Below, piece after piece: positions 23,500-35,800 of a stretch of DNA of 64,000 nt. The stretch covers positions 3,504,572 through 3,568,571 of the forward strand of contig OW285189.1 in the NCBI GenBank assembly GCA_935421135.1. The letters run 5' to 3'. The notes below the pieces were generated by a model. The model worked only from the letters and a program-made list of their open reading frames with translations, had not been told where the DNA came from and did no database searches. Position 1 is the stretch's first letter; each line of letters begins with the position of its first letter. Source of the DNA: Bugulina stolonifera (taxonomy: Eukaryota > Bryozoa > Gymnolaemata > Cheilostomatida > Bugulidae). Made by a program: the position numbers and the translations under genes.

Positions 23500-24340
23500 A
23501 TAAGTATTGGACTACCAGCAGTTCGAGTATAGCAGTCCTTTGCTGTTCGAACGAAGAACGGTCTCTGATAATGGAGCGTTTTCGAAGTTGTTATGAAATA
23601 CTGTATGGCATGTCTTTAGCTGATAAGAAACTGGCACTCTAGATGTAGTTGTTGATGGCCGCTTTGTTGGAGTGGTGATACTGCCTGAAGACCTTTTGGC
23701 GTTTATCACTGTGGCACCAAGAGAGCGGTTGGAGGTAAAGTCTTCCAAGGAGGCCGGTGGTACTTATTTTTCTATCAGTCTGCCTGATGTCACAGACAAG
23801 GCGTGCTACCCTTCTCTGTACAGCTTCAAGAAGGTTAGCAGTCGAGTCAGACATGGAATCCCAGGCTGCAGAAGCATACTCTAAGACTGGGTGTACAAGT
23901 TGTCTGTACGCGGTGTTTCTGATCGTCTCGGGGCTGGTGAAGACATTTCTCTGGATGAAACCAGCAGCAGAGTTTCACTTCGCTGCTACATTGTCCATGT
24001 ATTTGTTACAGGTGATATTTGGGTCGCGGATAACTCCTAGTTATTTAATGTACTCAGCTCTAAGGGTCTCTGTGTCGTGCAGATAGAGGCTTTTGTTGGT
24101 AGGTTGTCTTTCTCTTGAGAACACAGTATGTTGGCATCTCCATGTCCCATTGTTATTCACAAGCCTATTGTAGGCAATAGTGTCATCAGCAAACAGGTGT
24201 ATGGATGATCTCAAGTTGTTAGGAAGGTCATTGATGTAGAATAAAAACATCGCCAGCTCTATTACAGACCCTGATGTCACCGCTGCTTCTGATAAGTTTT
24301 CTCCATCAACAATCACCTTTTGGCTCTCTCTTTGAGGAAG
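23500..24340 (-). mobile_element. LINE reverse transcriptase relic (copy A)
   Basis: The minus-strand frames show YINDLPNNL and the catalytic-site block FADDT near 24180-24250. These are followed by SKSLYLHDTETLRAEYIK-like sequence and, near 23790-23850, LEAVQRRVARLVC. This is the palm-to-thumb order of a CR1/Jockey-like reverse transcriptase. The coding region is broken by stops and frameshifts. Compared with copy B, copy A lacks 14 bp near 24133 and 44 bp near 24162. Confidence 0.75.
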
Positions 24341-24589
24341 TTATCAAACCAGGGTATTAATCATTTATATACATGTATTAGTTTATAAAATAATTTTAGT
24401 GATTTATATTATAATTATTGTATTTATAGTAATAGTTATTATTTTTGTTACAATTTAATAACTATTATTTGGAAGTTTTTCTCACATCCTATACCCTCTA
24501 GGCAGTTCAAAGCAAATTTTGGAAAACAATTTTTGTATTGTTGGATAAATACTGGGATGAGAAATTCAAAATTAATTTTATTTTCTATT

Positions 24590-25600
24590 CATGCTCTTAT
24601 ATTTAAATCAACCGTGTGTGGTTTATTCTCCTGCCCTTCATTATGATATCTGGTTGCCTCACCTGTATGAAAGGGTCAGTTTGAGCACTCATATCCTACC
24701 AGATCTTTGCATTTTATTATCTAGCACAGGGCTTCCCAATTTTTTTAAACTTAAGTACCTCTTAGCAGTCATGTAGCAAAGAACGTACTCCTTTGTAGCC
24801 CTTTGTAGCGAACAACGTACCCCTTGTAAAACTGTGTTTAACCAAGGATATATTTGGTTTAATTCGATTAATATTACATGTGTGCATTATCTAAATGTGT
24901 CAGCTAAACAAGTAAATAAATGCAGTATGGCAGGAAATTTTTATTTATTAATTATTCAATGATAACTATGTAATGTCATTTTCATAGATTGTAATGTTTT
25001 AGGGTTTTCACGCTGGTTTAGCCCAACTTCATTTGCATCAGAGAGCCATTTGATGTTCAGTTCAGTAATAGGTAACGATAATTCATTATTGATAGTCTGT
25101 AGCAGAAAATCACTGTTCAAAAAGTATTAAGTTGATAACTTGTTTTGTACCCCCTAGATTTCTAAAATGTACCCCTAGGGGTACATGTACCCCAGGTTGG
25201 GAACCCCTGATCTAGCATCACGTTTTTGCAGAATCAAATCGAAACTACATGTACATATAGGTAGATTCAAATGTACTATTTTATCTACTGCATCGTGTCT
25301 TCTCTTATATTCAGTTACTACTATTTTACTACACTCACTCAAAATGTGGAATGTAGTCTTCTTCCGCTATCCCCATGCAATGTTGTTTGTTCTTGCTTCT
25401 CAATATATCTTTTCCTCCATCTTGTTGGTTATACTTCGTCTTGAACCCCTGTTAGCATTCCCTATGTCTCGTTATCAATGCATAGGTATTTTTCTTTTCT
25501 ACATATATATCTCATCATCTGGGGGTATTGACCATGTAACATTTTCTCTGATCATTATTATTATTATTGCAGTTATGCTGCTGCTACTGCTGCCCTTGTT
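24590..25600 (-). mobile_element. LINE polyprotein relic split by a hAT insertion (copy A)
   Basis: On the minus strand, HILSECSKIVVTEYKRRHDA (about 25280-25340) and, across the hAT element, QTDPFIQVRQPDI (about 24640-24690) match successive blocks of the LINE family whose C-terminal tail is at 4480-4795. The hAT element at 24727-25209 lies between them, so the LINE is older than the hAT insertion, which is older than the duplication. Confidence 0.6.
24727..25209. mobile_element. hAT-type MITE, TSD ATCTAGCA (copy A)
   Basis: The left end CAGGGCTTCCCAA and the inverted right end CAGGGGTTCCCAA are near-identical. The element is 483 bp and is flanked by the 8-bp direct repeat ATCTAGCA (24719-24726 and 25210-25217). 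Termini of this form and an 8-bp duplication are typical of the hAT superfamily. There is no transposase ORF. It is nested in a LINE relic. Confidence 0.85.
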
Positions 25601-26780
25601 ATTTCTATAGGGCCTACTTGATTTACTGATGACTCATGCAGGACGAGCTCAGAGACTCGGGCACTTGGACAATTAATAAATTAAAAATAGCGTAATATTT
25701 GAACACTAAGGCGGATGTGGTTTAGTAGATGTTCTGAAAAACTAGATCTCTCACGGGGGGAACTCGGGCCTTTATAACTCAATAACTGGACCTATCGCTG
25801 TAACACCACAATGGCAGATAGTATCATTGGCCAGAGCGTATCCTAGTAGAGTTTTAATGATGAAAATGTGGAGCTGTTCACTAAAGTTATCTGAGTAGGT
25901 GAAACAGCTCTCTCTGAGTAGCTTCCCGCTAGTATTTTATGTAATGATACAGCTGGTGATAAATTAGAGCCGATTTAGAAGGTGGAATCCAACTTGCTTC
26001 ATTAAGCCCCACCCATCCTGTATAACAATAGGCTAGATCCACATTAAAAAGAATGCTACTTATAAAAATTCTAGTCTGAAGAGATAGGAGGGAGTGGGGA
26101 AAGGGAATACTAGATTGATGTAGGCAGAGTAGGTTGTCAGCTCCTTGTTGTCACGTATAGGTCGGCTTGTTTCTAGCCTGACCCAGCACCGCTAGTAGCA
26201 TAGGCATGTGCTCATTAAGGAACCATCAAAAGTTTTATTGCTCTTTTAGTCCAAATTTACTGAATAAAATTACTGAAGCGGGAAGAGAGTATGGGGGAGC
26301 GGGAATTTTTGAAAATGCACACAAAACAGCCATTTTAATGCATTTGACCTGTATATTTGAGCAATACGCAATGGTACAAAAGTACAAAACATTGCATAGT
26401 AATCTTCAAATGGTAAACTTCAAATTAGTATACTGCAAAAAAGTGCTTCTCTGTTTGGCTTGGCCATGATGTACCATTACCATACCTTTACATGATGTAG
26501 GCCTACAAATGTACACACGTGAATAAGAGGGGAAATAATGAGAAATTAGCTGGTGGATAGAGATGGAAAGTAGAATTCTAAGTTTCTAAACACTGAAGAA
26601 CAGTGTTCGAAGTGGAACAAATGAGGTGGGTGGGTACACTGTGCATGCAATCTTAGGGCATTCCGTATAGCTGAACATAGAATTACACATGCAGCAATCC
26701 TATCTTACATACGAGCTTAGTATTATATAGCTAATCTTACATGTAACAAATTGAGTGAATTACTAAAATGAAAAGAGTAA

Positions 26781-26843
26781 TGCTTGAACCCATGCCCTTC
26801 GGAATGATAATCGAGCACTCTACCATTACACTATCAAATCAGC
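26781..26843 (-). mobile_element. tRNA-like SINE head (copy B)
   Basis: This is the duplicated counterpart of the element at 4121-4183, with the same A-box and B-box-like blocks. The insertion therefore predates the duplication. Confidence 0.5.
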
Positions 26844-27139
26844 AGTAGCTTCAAGCGAAAACTAGCCATCAATATGAGGGTACACATAATAGCATCATTT
26901 TCATCAGAGTACGTTTATACCATGCCGGGCAGGGTAGCTCTGCTTTCCAATAATACCTTGATATTTTATTCCTTTTGACAAAAGTCCAGGCGGCTAGGGC
27001 TGCCTCAGCCGCCTAGATAGTTACGGCCATGAAATCTATGCGACGACAAATTTAATCATGGAATTTAATTTTGGATTAAGAACTGAGCTAATCAGCACCA
27101 TTTTTAGTTTAAGCCTCATTTAAATATAATAATAATAAT

Positions 27140-27455
27140 ATTATAACAATGAAGAAAAGATAGAAAAATATCTGGACCTCGCCAGTGAGATCAGAAAATT
27201 ATGGAAAACATTGGCAACATTGAGACCAATTGTGGGGGGAAGTGCTAGGAGCAGTAGCAAAACTGGAAGAGCAAATGGGAATGCTGGATATAGGCCTACA
27301 GAAGAAGGAGGTAGACCCAGCGCATATCTCTGCTCTAGTCGGATCAGAGAGAAGGTACTGGATATCTCAGGTTAAGGGTTCTAGCCGGATACCAACTAAA
27401 CACCAGCTGAAGGACTGAGAAAAGCAACTAGAATAATAATAATTTATAAATAATT
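27140..27455 (+). mobile_element. LINE ORF2 C-terminal tail relic (copy B)
   Basis: This is the counterpart of 4480-4795, equally broken, and so was inserted before the duplication. Confidence 0.55.
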
Positions 27456-27795
27456 TAATACAAACATTCATGTTGAAGGTTCAACCATTACTAATAGACA
27501 AATTTGAGACCTCATTTTTCTAAATAAAACGAGACAGAGTCGCAGATTTGCCCTATTTCATACTATCCTTGAGCACGAGTCCCTTTTTCCAGGTCTTGTG
27601 TCTGCTCTTGAACTAATTAAATTCTCGCATGATTGATATTAACACCAAAAATCAGCTCTCTTGTCTGCAATACTAACATCTTCTTACGCAGCTTCCTGAT
27701 CAGATCATAGCAGACTAACAGAAAGACCTGTGAACCTAATAGCTCCTCTTTTCCCCAAAAGGAGTCTAGGAACTCAATCCAAGAAAAGATTGATT

Positions 27796-30129
27796 CAGAG
27801 CTGAGTCCAAGTCATAGATTTGATTTGCCTTACGTCACAAGTCGATTTGACTTGGACTTGCAAACATGTTGACTTGACTTTGACTTGCACATCAATGTGA
27901 TTTGACTTGGACACATGAATGACTTGCGAATTTGACTTGGTTTCTCAATTGTCTACATATTCATAATTTTTACTTCATCAGTGCTACTAGCAGCATTTAG
28001 AGTATATCAAGGTTAGCTATGAGGATACACACCAAATGTAACACCTAGGCTGTGTGTACGTGAGACTACACATGCATAGTCACAAGTACACACAGTGTAA
28101 GTGTAGTGTAAGTAGTGAATACAATGTACAGACAGTGCAATAATATGTATATTGGAATTGAAAGACTGGCCAGTGGACACTCTATTCTGTACCATGTGCT
28201 GCTTATATGCTATGTCAAACTGCATCACCATTACTAATAATACAATATAATACTACATCTACATGACCGGTCTCATCCGTAGTACAAATTAATATTGCTA
28301 CATATATAGACTAGGGGTGCAACTAAAACACCGTCTACGCCGTCTCCAGAAAAATGCCGTCTGCTTCCGGTTTAAAGAAATAATATTTTTGTGGCGAAAG
28401 ATCTTTGGAGTTGTCTTTTCTTTTGACTTAAATTGTAAAAGAAGACAACTTCTACCCGCTTCTCTAACAATTTGCAATGAAAGTCTTGCTATAAATTCTT
28501 GTGATGCCTTGGCAATAAAAATGTCAGTTTGGCTGCTGTTTTGCTGCTTCATAATGTTATACATGTATGTGCAATGCTGTAATGATTACTTTTGCTTGGC
28601 TTTACACAGGTTATAGCTATCTTTGAACCAATTAATGATCACAATCATGTGAAGTTTTCTTTTGTTCTTGCTAGAAACAAGTTGGAGAAGGCAACTTCAC
28701 ACTAGGAAGTAGATTATTAATAATCTGACTGGTAAGATTGTCTCTATAATATTTAGTTAGTGTTTAAAGTAGTACAAGATTCAAAATATAGGTATTTTAG
28801 TTAGTAAGTTCATATTTTGGGCTTCAAAATGATATGCAACTTGACTTGGTTGAACATGTACAAATGGCTGTATTTGAACCCCAAAAATCGTTGAAATATA
28901 GTGATTTTGTAAAAGCTCAGGAAATTTTGCCAGGAATTTCCAACTATTCATTGATGTCACTTGTCTGTTCAGTATGAAAGAGCATTCACATAGTTGAACA
29001 AAGAAACAAATACAACCAATGAGAGAGTGTTAGTTATAAATAGGTCAATTGTTACCATTGTTACTGTGGGAATAATGCTGTTTACAATTATAGTTTAGTT
29101 TATTGTACTAGTGCACATGACTAGTTGACCTATTAAAACCAATTGTAAGCAAGCCCATGTTCATTGACAAATTTCAGCAAATCATCGGGACAAAAGTAGA
29201 ATCCCCTTTACACATTAGTAGTTGAAGAATTAAGCTATGTACATGTTGCATGAATACTAAATATAGACCGGTGATTCATAGTAATTTGCATTAGAACAAT
29301 CAGTGTTTGCGCGGCTCATAGAACTAGTAGTCAACGTGCCGCTTGATCGCACTAGTGATAACCTGAACAAGTGACGTCACTTATTCACCTATTGTTGAAT
29401 AGCTGAGCATTTTTGGCAATATATAAACTTTACAGTCTGATTACACTGAAGTAAATAAAGTAAATATAGTCAATTTGCATATCATCTTGAAGCTAAAAGT
29501 GTTACCTAACTGACTAGAATGGTCAAATCCTCAAAAATTGAATACTTTAATCATCATTTTAAATTGTAGAACTTGCTGTGCAAAGCAAGCTGAGTCTGTT
29601 TGAAGAACGCGTGATGGCGGTGATGCCAGTTTATCATACCAATAGTGCTGACAATTATTATTGAAAAGGTCTTGTACATTTTACCTAGCTTTTTACATGT
29701 CATAGCTTTCTCTGATTTGTGATTATACCGTCAAGTTTGCTTTTTTTCTTGGTAACTAGATGGGAAGGAAATGTTATTGCATAAAGTGGCCTAGGGGGAA
29801 TTATACCAAAATTGAATAATTTACTTTTTCTTTGTAGCAGTCAATTATAATTGCCATAATTGTATAACATACAGGCCCATCTACACCTTGGCATGGTTTC
29901 TTATGTATTGGAATGTCTACTAAATGAAGAAAAAATTATGCTTTGGAAAATGTAAAATTTTTGAAGTTGTCTCCTACTTGACTTGCAAGTAGACAACAAG
30001 TCGACTTCGACTTGACTTGTGACTTGCATGACGGCTGACTTGACTTGAGGCAACACTGACTTGACTTGCCTCCAAATTTTAGGAGTGACTTGACTTGTTG
30101 ACTTGCAAGTCGACTTGGACCCAACTCTG
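27796..30129. mobile_element. hAT-type non-autonomous element, TSD GATTGATT (copy B)
   Basis: This has the same ends and the same 8-bp duplication (27788-27795 and 30130-30137) as the copy A element. It is about 0.78 kb longer because a second element is nested at 28768-29545. Presence in both copies dates the hAT insertion before the duplication. Confidence 0.8.
28768..29545. mobile_element. TTAA-targeting insertion, copy B only
   Basis: Copy A reads through TGTTTAATTATCAT at 6113-6126. Copy B has 778 bp inserted between two TTTAA copies (28763-28767 and 29546-29550). The termini after TTAA both begin AGTA, but no long inverted repeat is visible. TTAA duplications are typical of piggyBac-type elements. 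No transposase ORF is present, so it would be non-autonomous. The empty site in copy A makes insertion more likely than loss. Confidence 0.7.
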
Positions 30130-30419
30130 GATTGATTACACACACATGGCATTCACATAAGAACCTAACAGCTGCTTGAGCAACAGCAATTACATCCACA
30201 TTCACATTGGCAGTTAGTAAGAGGAATGATATCAATTTCTGATTAGTGCGTCATAATATTAATAGCAGCAACAGTACTGCCTTATGTTTTAATAAAAACT
30301 AAAAAGCAGAAAAATCAAAATTAGATCATCAATCACGATCCGAAACAAAAATATATTTGCCCAATCTATTTAATTTATTAGTAATAAAAAGCTCTATGAT
30401 AATTAGGCTCATGCATATA

Positions 30420-30625
30420 TACCCAATAGTGTAACTTTTAACATCGACAGCGTAACTTGTGGCCAATAGTAGCAGCGATTGCGTATTTGTATTTTGTGAA
30501 ATAAACATACTCGATCGGCTATTTGTAGCCCAATAAAACTAACCCCCTTAGCCTGATGATCTACTGCAAAACCAGAGCCGTTTATTGGCTATAAGCAAAG
30601 GTTGCAGCTGTTGATTGGCTATTAG
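30420..30625. promoter_or_regulatory. cluster of five CCAAT-like boxes (copy B)
   Basis: This is the copy B equivalent of 6990-7195, with all five boxes retained. Confidence 0.3.
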
Positions 30626-32030
30626 AAATGAATGGAAATCCTTTTCATTAGAGCCGAGAAAAGCGGCTTGCTCAGTTGTTCATCAGCTATTCGTTTCTTT
30701 ACATTTTACACTCCATTTCTTTACACTACCAATTGAAAGAATTTAATATGAGATGAAAAAGTAGATGTGGACAAGTGGAAACTTGCAGAGATATCATATC
30801 TAATAAGACCAAGATAGTATTGTTATTGTATTCCTTTTTTTTCTTTTCACCTTTTGACTTTTCACTTTCTTGCTCGCTGTATAGCTCCTTTTGTTCTCCT
30901 TTTTGAGTACCTGTGCAACCGCATGAAAAACATGCAAAAGTTTTCAATATGAAAAACAAAAACATGATGGTGAGATTTATTACATGTACACTATGTTATA
31001 TTGCACATTGAATAATGTTATATAATACATGTATGTATATATTATATTTATATTAATAGTACTTAATAATCGTATATTTCTAATTATTATTATTATTAAT
31101 TATTATGATTTAATAATTATAATAATAATAACGTTTAAGAAAAGATTTAGGTTATGTAATTATATTATTGCTTTATTTTTTATGAAAATATATGACACCC
31201 ATAGAGGGTAATAGCTTTGTGCAAGTTACTATGACCTGGCAGATACGTTGTAGTACGCCAGCACTGCGTGGGATGCGACAAGCAAAAAAGATGAATCTGA
31301 TATACACTACAGGAGAGAAGAGAGAAGGTACAGATGAACGCTGTGCTATTTATCTCCAACATTAAGGGCAGGGGAGATGTAGAAAGGACTATGATAAAGC
31401 TTTGCTTGCTACTGCTCGAATTAAGGAGGAAAAGCTAAAGATCCCGGTGAAAGAAGGACAGCGAACCGTTGACACTGTATAAACTTGTTCCCAGGAATCA
31501 GGCTTACCAAGTTTGACTTGGTACAGGGTATCAAAATTTGGATTGAAAATAAGGGAGTCTCCTGCGGAATCAGGGAGACTACTCGGTAAACTTGAATGTG
31601 ACTCCTCCCCCTCCCGATCAGTAGGGACAAACAACAATAAATTTTTCAATAATCTCCTCTCAAGAATTGGGCTCAATCAAGGTGTACATATAGAATGGTC
31701 CAAAAGCATGGCCAAAAGCTTGACAATCCTATTCAGTCAATACAGACCATTGATGTTTTATTACTGTATCCAGTAAGCTCACTGTTCATGAACTGTTCGG
31801 CCCATTAACTATAATATGGCACACCCCTTCTTTCCTCTTTGGTGGTTCAGTGTGATGATTACTTGGACTAAGTAAAGCAGACTTTGAATTAGTAAGTAAT
31901 AGGTTGAGGTATTAATTGTTTCTCTAATCATTTGAAACGAGTTTTTTGTGGTTCAATTTCAACTGATCAGTGTGTCTGCAATTATTTGACTGGCAAACTG
32001 TTGATTAAGAGGGGGATTAACAAGTCACCC

Positions 32031-32478
32031 TATACCATACTGTAACTAAGCCGCTATACCATACTGTAACTAAGCCGCTATACCATACTGTAACTAAGCC
32101 GCTATACCATACTGTAACTAAGCCGCTATACCATACTGTAACTAAGCCGCTATACCATACTGTAACTAAGCCGCTATACCATACTGTAACTAAGCCGCTA
32201 TACCATACTGTAACTAAGCCGCTATACCATACTGTAACTAAGCCGCTATACCATACTGTAACTAAGCCGCTATACCATACTGTAACTAAGCCGCTATACC
32301 ATACTGTAACTAAGCCGCTATACCATACTGTAACTAAGCCGCTATACCATACTGTAACTAAGCCGCTATACCATACTGTAACTAAGCCGCTATACCATAC
32401 TGTAACTAAGCCGCTATACCATACTGTAACTAAGCCGCTATACCATACTGTAACTAAGCCGCTATACCATACTGTAAT
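32031..32478. repeat. 24-bp minisatellite, about 19 units (copy B)
   Basis: This is the same array as 8584-11505 but with 18 identical CTAAG units plus the degenerate last unit. It sits at the same distance upstream of the second AKR gene. Confidence 0.97.
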
Positions 32479-32820
32479 GAAACCTCTATGACAGTTCAAA
32501 AACCAAAGCTAACTCTCCAGGGGTGCTAGACAATTATTGTCATTATCCAATTTTAATGTGCTTAATCTTGGATGATGATTGAAGGAATCTGGAAGGTGAA
32601 ATCTGGTTGACTTCTCAAGCTAATACTGGTGGCCTGACCAACTGGAAAGCTTTAGGGCAGTATGGCACCCAGTTTTAGTTGTGGAAGATGTCAACCTTTT
32701 ATTAACTTGAATTGTTTTACGTTTTGTTTCTACAAATACGTGTTTACTAATTTTTTTGGAAATTAAAAGCGGTGGTCTTGACTTTACACCCATAAAAATT
32801 GTGATAATATTTTTGTAGGA

Positions 32821-35800
32821 ATGGCTCAAGTACCATATCTGACCTTGAACAATGGCTTGAAGATGCCTCAAATTGGACTCGGTACATGGAAAGTAAGTGT
32901 TATTCAAATTTTTGGTTTATGTTGATACCGTATTAAAACCACCTAGGGATGGAAAAAGGCATGCCTCATTTGAGTTGGTAGTTTGTCTGTTTTATAATAT
33001 TATTCTCCAAGGTGGAATTGTTTAGGTAATGTACTATGTATGTAGTATTAGCAACTAACAATTTAAACTACAACTATAATATAAAGCTGATTTACTAGGC
33101 CTACCATTTATGCAATGTCAATGCAAAACTAGAGTGCAGAGGTTAAAGCAATTCTTGGGGTGATCCTTGACATCTCTGGAAATAAGTAGCTCAGCCTGAT
33201 GGATCAACTATATAGCTTAGATATCTAATAACCTAGGGACCTTTTGTTTTCAACTGTAGAAAGTATTGTACTGAGTACTCTTGGAGGTCCAAACTTCAGT
33301 AACTGAGTATTAGTGTTCTATTGCCGTAGATACTAAACTCTGTGACTCACACCTAGCAGGTTAATCAATCATGGATGTATGCATGTTCTATAATATGGGA
33401 CTAATGTCATTGCACATTGCATGCTGTCTGCAAATACTAACTAGACCAATACAAGATTGTATTCTAACTTAATGTTATGACTAGTCGAAACAAGGAGAGG
33501 TATGCGAGGCGGTGAAGTTAGCCATCACCAACGGTTACAGAAGTATTGACTGTGCATATATCTATGGAAATGAGAAGGAGGTTGGCGAAGGTGTTAAAGC
33601 TAAGATAGACGATGGGACAGTAAAGAGAGAAGATCTGTTCATTACATCTAAGGTACTTGATTGTCTGCTCTCACTGCATTATAAATAATATTTGGTGAAT
33701 TCTATTGACTGGGCCTTGATTAGCAATTGTTAAGTGCATCTGGGTTTGCGAATACTTTATATTGAAAGATGATGTTCTAACTTACTTGGGTGTTAATGAG
33801 CAGGTATGGAACGCATTTCATCGTCGGGATCTGGTAGCCAAGAATCTTGAGATTTCTTTGGAGCGTCTAGGTTTGGACTACATAGACCTGTATCTCATTC
33901 ACTGGCCAATGGGAGTCAGGGTAAGTATACGCTGACCAATTGCTGTCAGGATAAGTATACGCTGACCCTGTCAGGGTCTAAGTCACAGTCATTTAGAGAG
34001 GAATGGGTGTAGCCATAGAAACAGTGCACACTGGCTTTCGGGTATCGTTGTTCACGGCAAGTTGAAATGTACAGAAATAAATATTGGTATTTTCTCCTTT
34101 AGCTAGTCTAAAACTCAGTCGTGTGATATAAAACACTGTACAATCCAGCTGAACCTCCTAGAAAATACTGTGCACCATTCACCAGAGTATGACACCTGTT
34201 GGACTCTGATAGATGGCCTCTACAGTACGTTATTACTGATGTCTGTCCTGTGATTGATGGCCTATATAGTACTTTGTTCCTGATATATGTACTCTGATAG
34301 ATGGCATTATTAATGTATGTACTTGTTGTAGGAAGATGCTGGAGACTTCCCCAAGGACGAGAATGGAAAGTTCTATTACTCCAACACCCACTTCTTGGAA
34401 ACATGGAAGGTCAGTGTTCTACTATGTACATCAGATACATCTATATTTCACACAGTTATACTATGTACATCAGGTATATATAACGTGTATAAAGTCATAC
34501 CACATATATAATCAATCTATATGCTACATAGTCATATACATGTATTTGAAAAGGTTGTACCTGTACACTGCCGTCTTTCATATGTTCTACCATGACTAGT
34601 TTGCCCACATTCTGATATCATTTGTATATCACATTATATTATTGTGTATAGTCATCTGTTGTACTGACATAGCACTAGTAACTTGCAGGCAATGGAAGAA
34701 GCTGTAGATGCAGGTAAAGTGAAGTCAATCGGCCTCTCCAACTTCAACAGTGTGCAGATACAGGAGGTGATTGATGCTGCCAGAATAAAACCTGTTAACC
34801 TACAGGTACGTATAATATACTAACCTACAGGTATGCATAATACACTAACCTACAGTATAATATACTAACCTACAGGTATGCATAATACACTAACCTACAG
34901 TATAATATACTAACCTACAGTGTAATACACTAACCTACAGTATAATATACTAACCTACAGTATAATACATTAACCTACAGTATAAAATACTAACCTACAG
35001 TATAATACCCTAACTTACAGTGTAATACATTGACCTGCAGTATAATATACTAACCTACAGTGTAATACACTAACCTACAGTATAATACCCTAACTTACAG
35101 TGTAATACATTGACCTGCAGTATGGTATACTATCCTATAGCTATTTACAGCTACTAGCTATCTACATGTAGATACTAAGCTAGAACACGGCTAGTGTGCT
35201 CAAAGTGTTCAATCACAGCCTTGTTTTTTCACATGCTAATCATAGTGGTGCATATACAAAGCTAACAATGGAAGGCAAACAATGCTTACAATATGGTGGT
35301 TTTATCTTGTATAGAAATTAGCATAAAATGTTGCTTTCAAATACATTTAGGCATGAATGAGGGTATCTTGAATATGGTGGTCTATTTATGGTGGTGATGA
35401 GATAGCTTTACCCACTAGCTGCTGATTTATCAATGTGTTTATAATAGAAAGCCAACCGATACCAAATAACCACCTGTGACTTATGAACTTATACTACAGT
35501 AAGCAATGACAATTCTTTCCTGTACATGCGCATGTCGTCAAGTCAGTTCCTGTGTGTCTATGATATAAGTAGTAATATCTGTAGCTACTTATGTGTTTAC
35601 AGGTAGAGCTGAATCCATACTTGAGCCAAAATAAGCTGTTTGCATTCTGTAAGGAGAGAGGTATCACAGTAACTGGTTATTCACCTCTTGGATCAGGAGA
35701 TAGGCCATGGTGTGTACAGTGATACTATAATACTGTACATTATATATATAGGCCATGGTGTGTACAATAATACTATAATACTGTACATTATATACATGTA

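Larger units (their letters stand above)
3031..25690. repeat. tandem segmental duplication, copy A
   Basis: The sequence from 3031 (CGTAATATTTGAACACTAAG) recurs at 25691 in the same orientation and stays alignable to 25690 versus 46352. Copy A ends AAAAATAG and is followed directly by the start of copy B. Copy B ends with the same AAAAATAG followed by CG and then unique DNA, so the junction shows only about 2 bp of microhomology (CG). Copy A is 22,660 bp. It is longer than copy B because its 24-bp and intron-7 arrays are longer. Confidence 0.95.

Noticed and set aside
25185..25610. 141-codon plus-strand frame rich in hydrophobic residues
   Set aside because: It is antisense to the LINE relic and runs across the hAT MITE end, so it is a chance frame.
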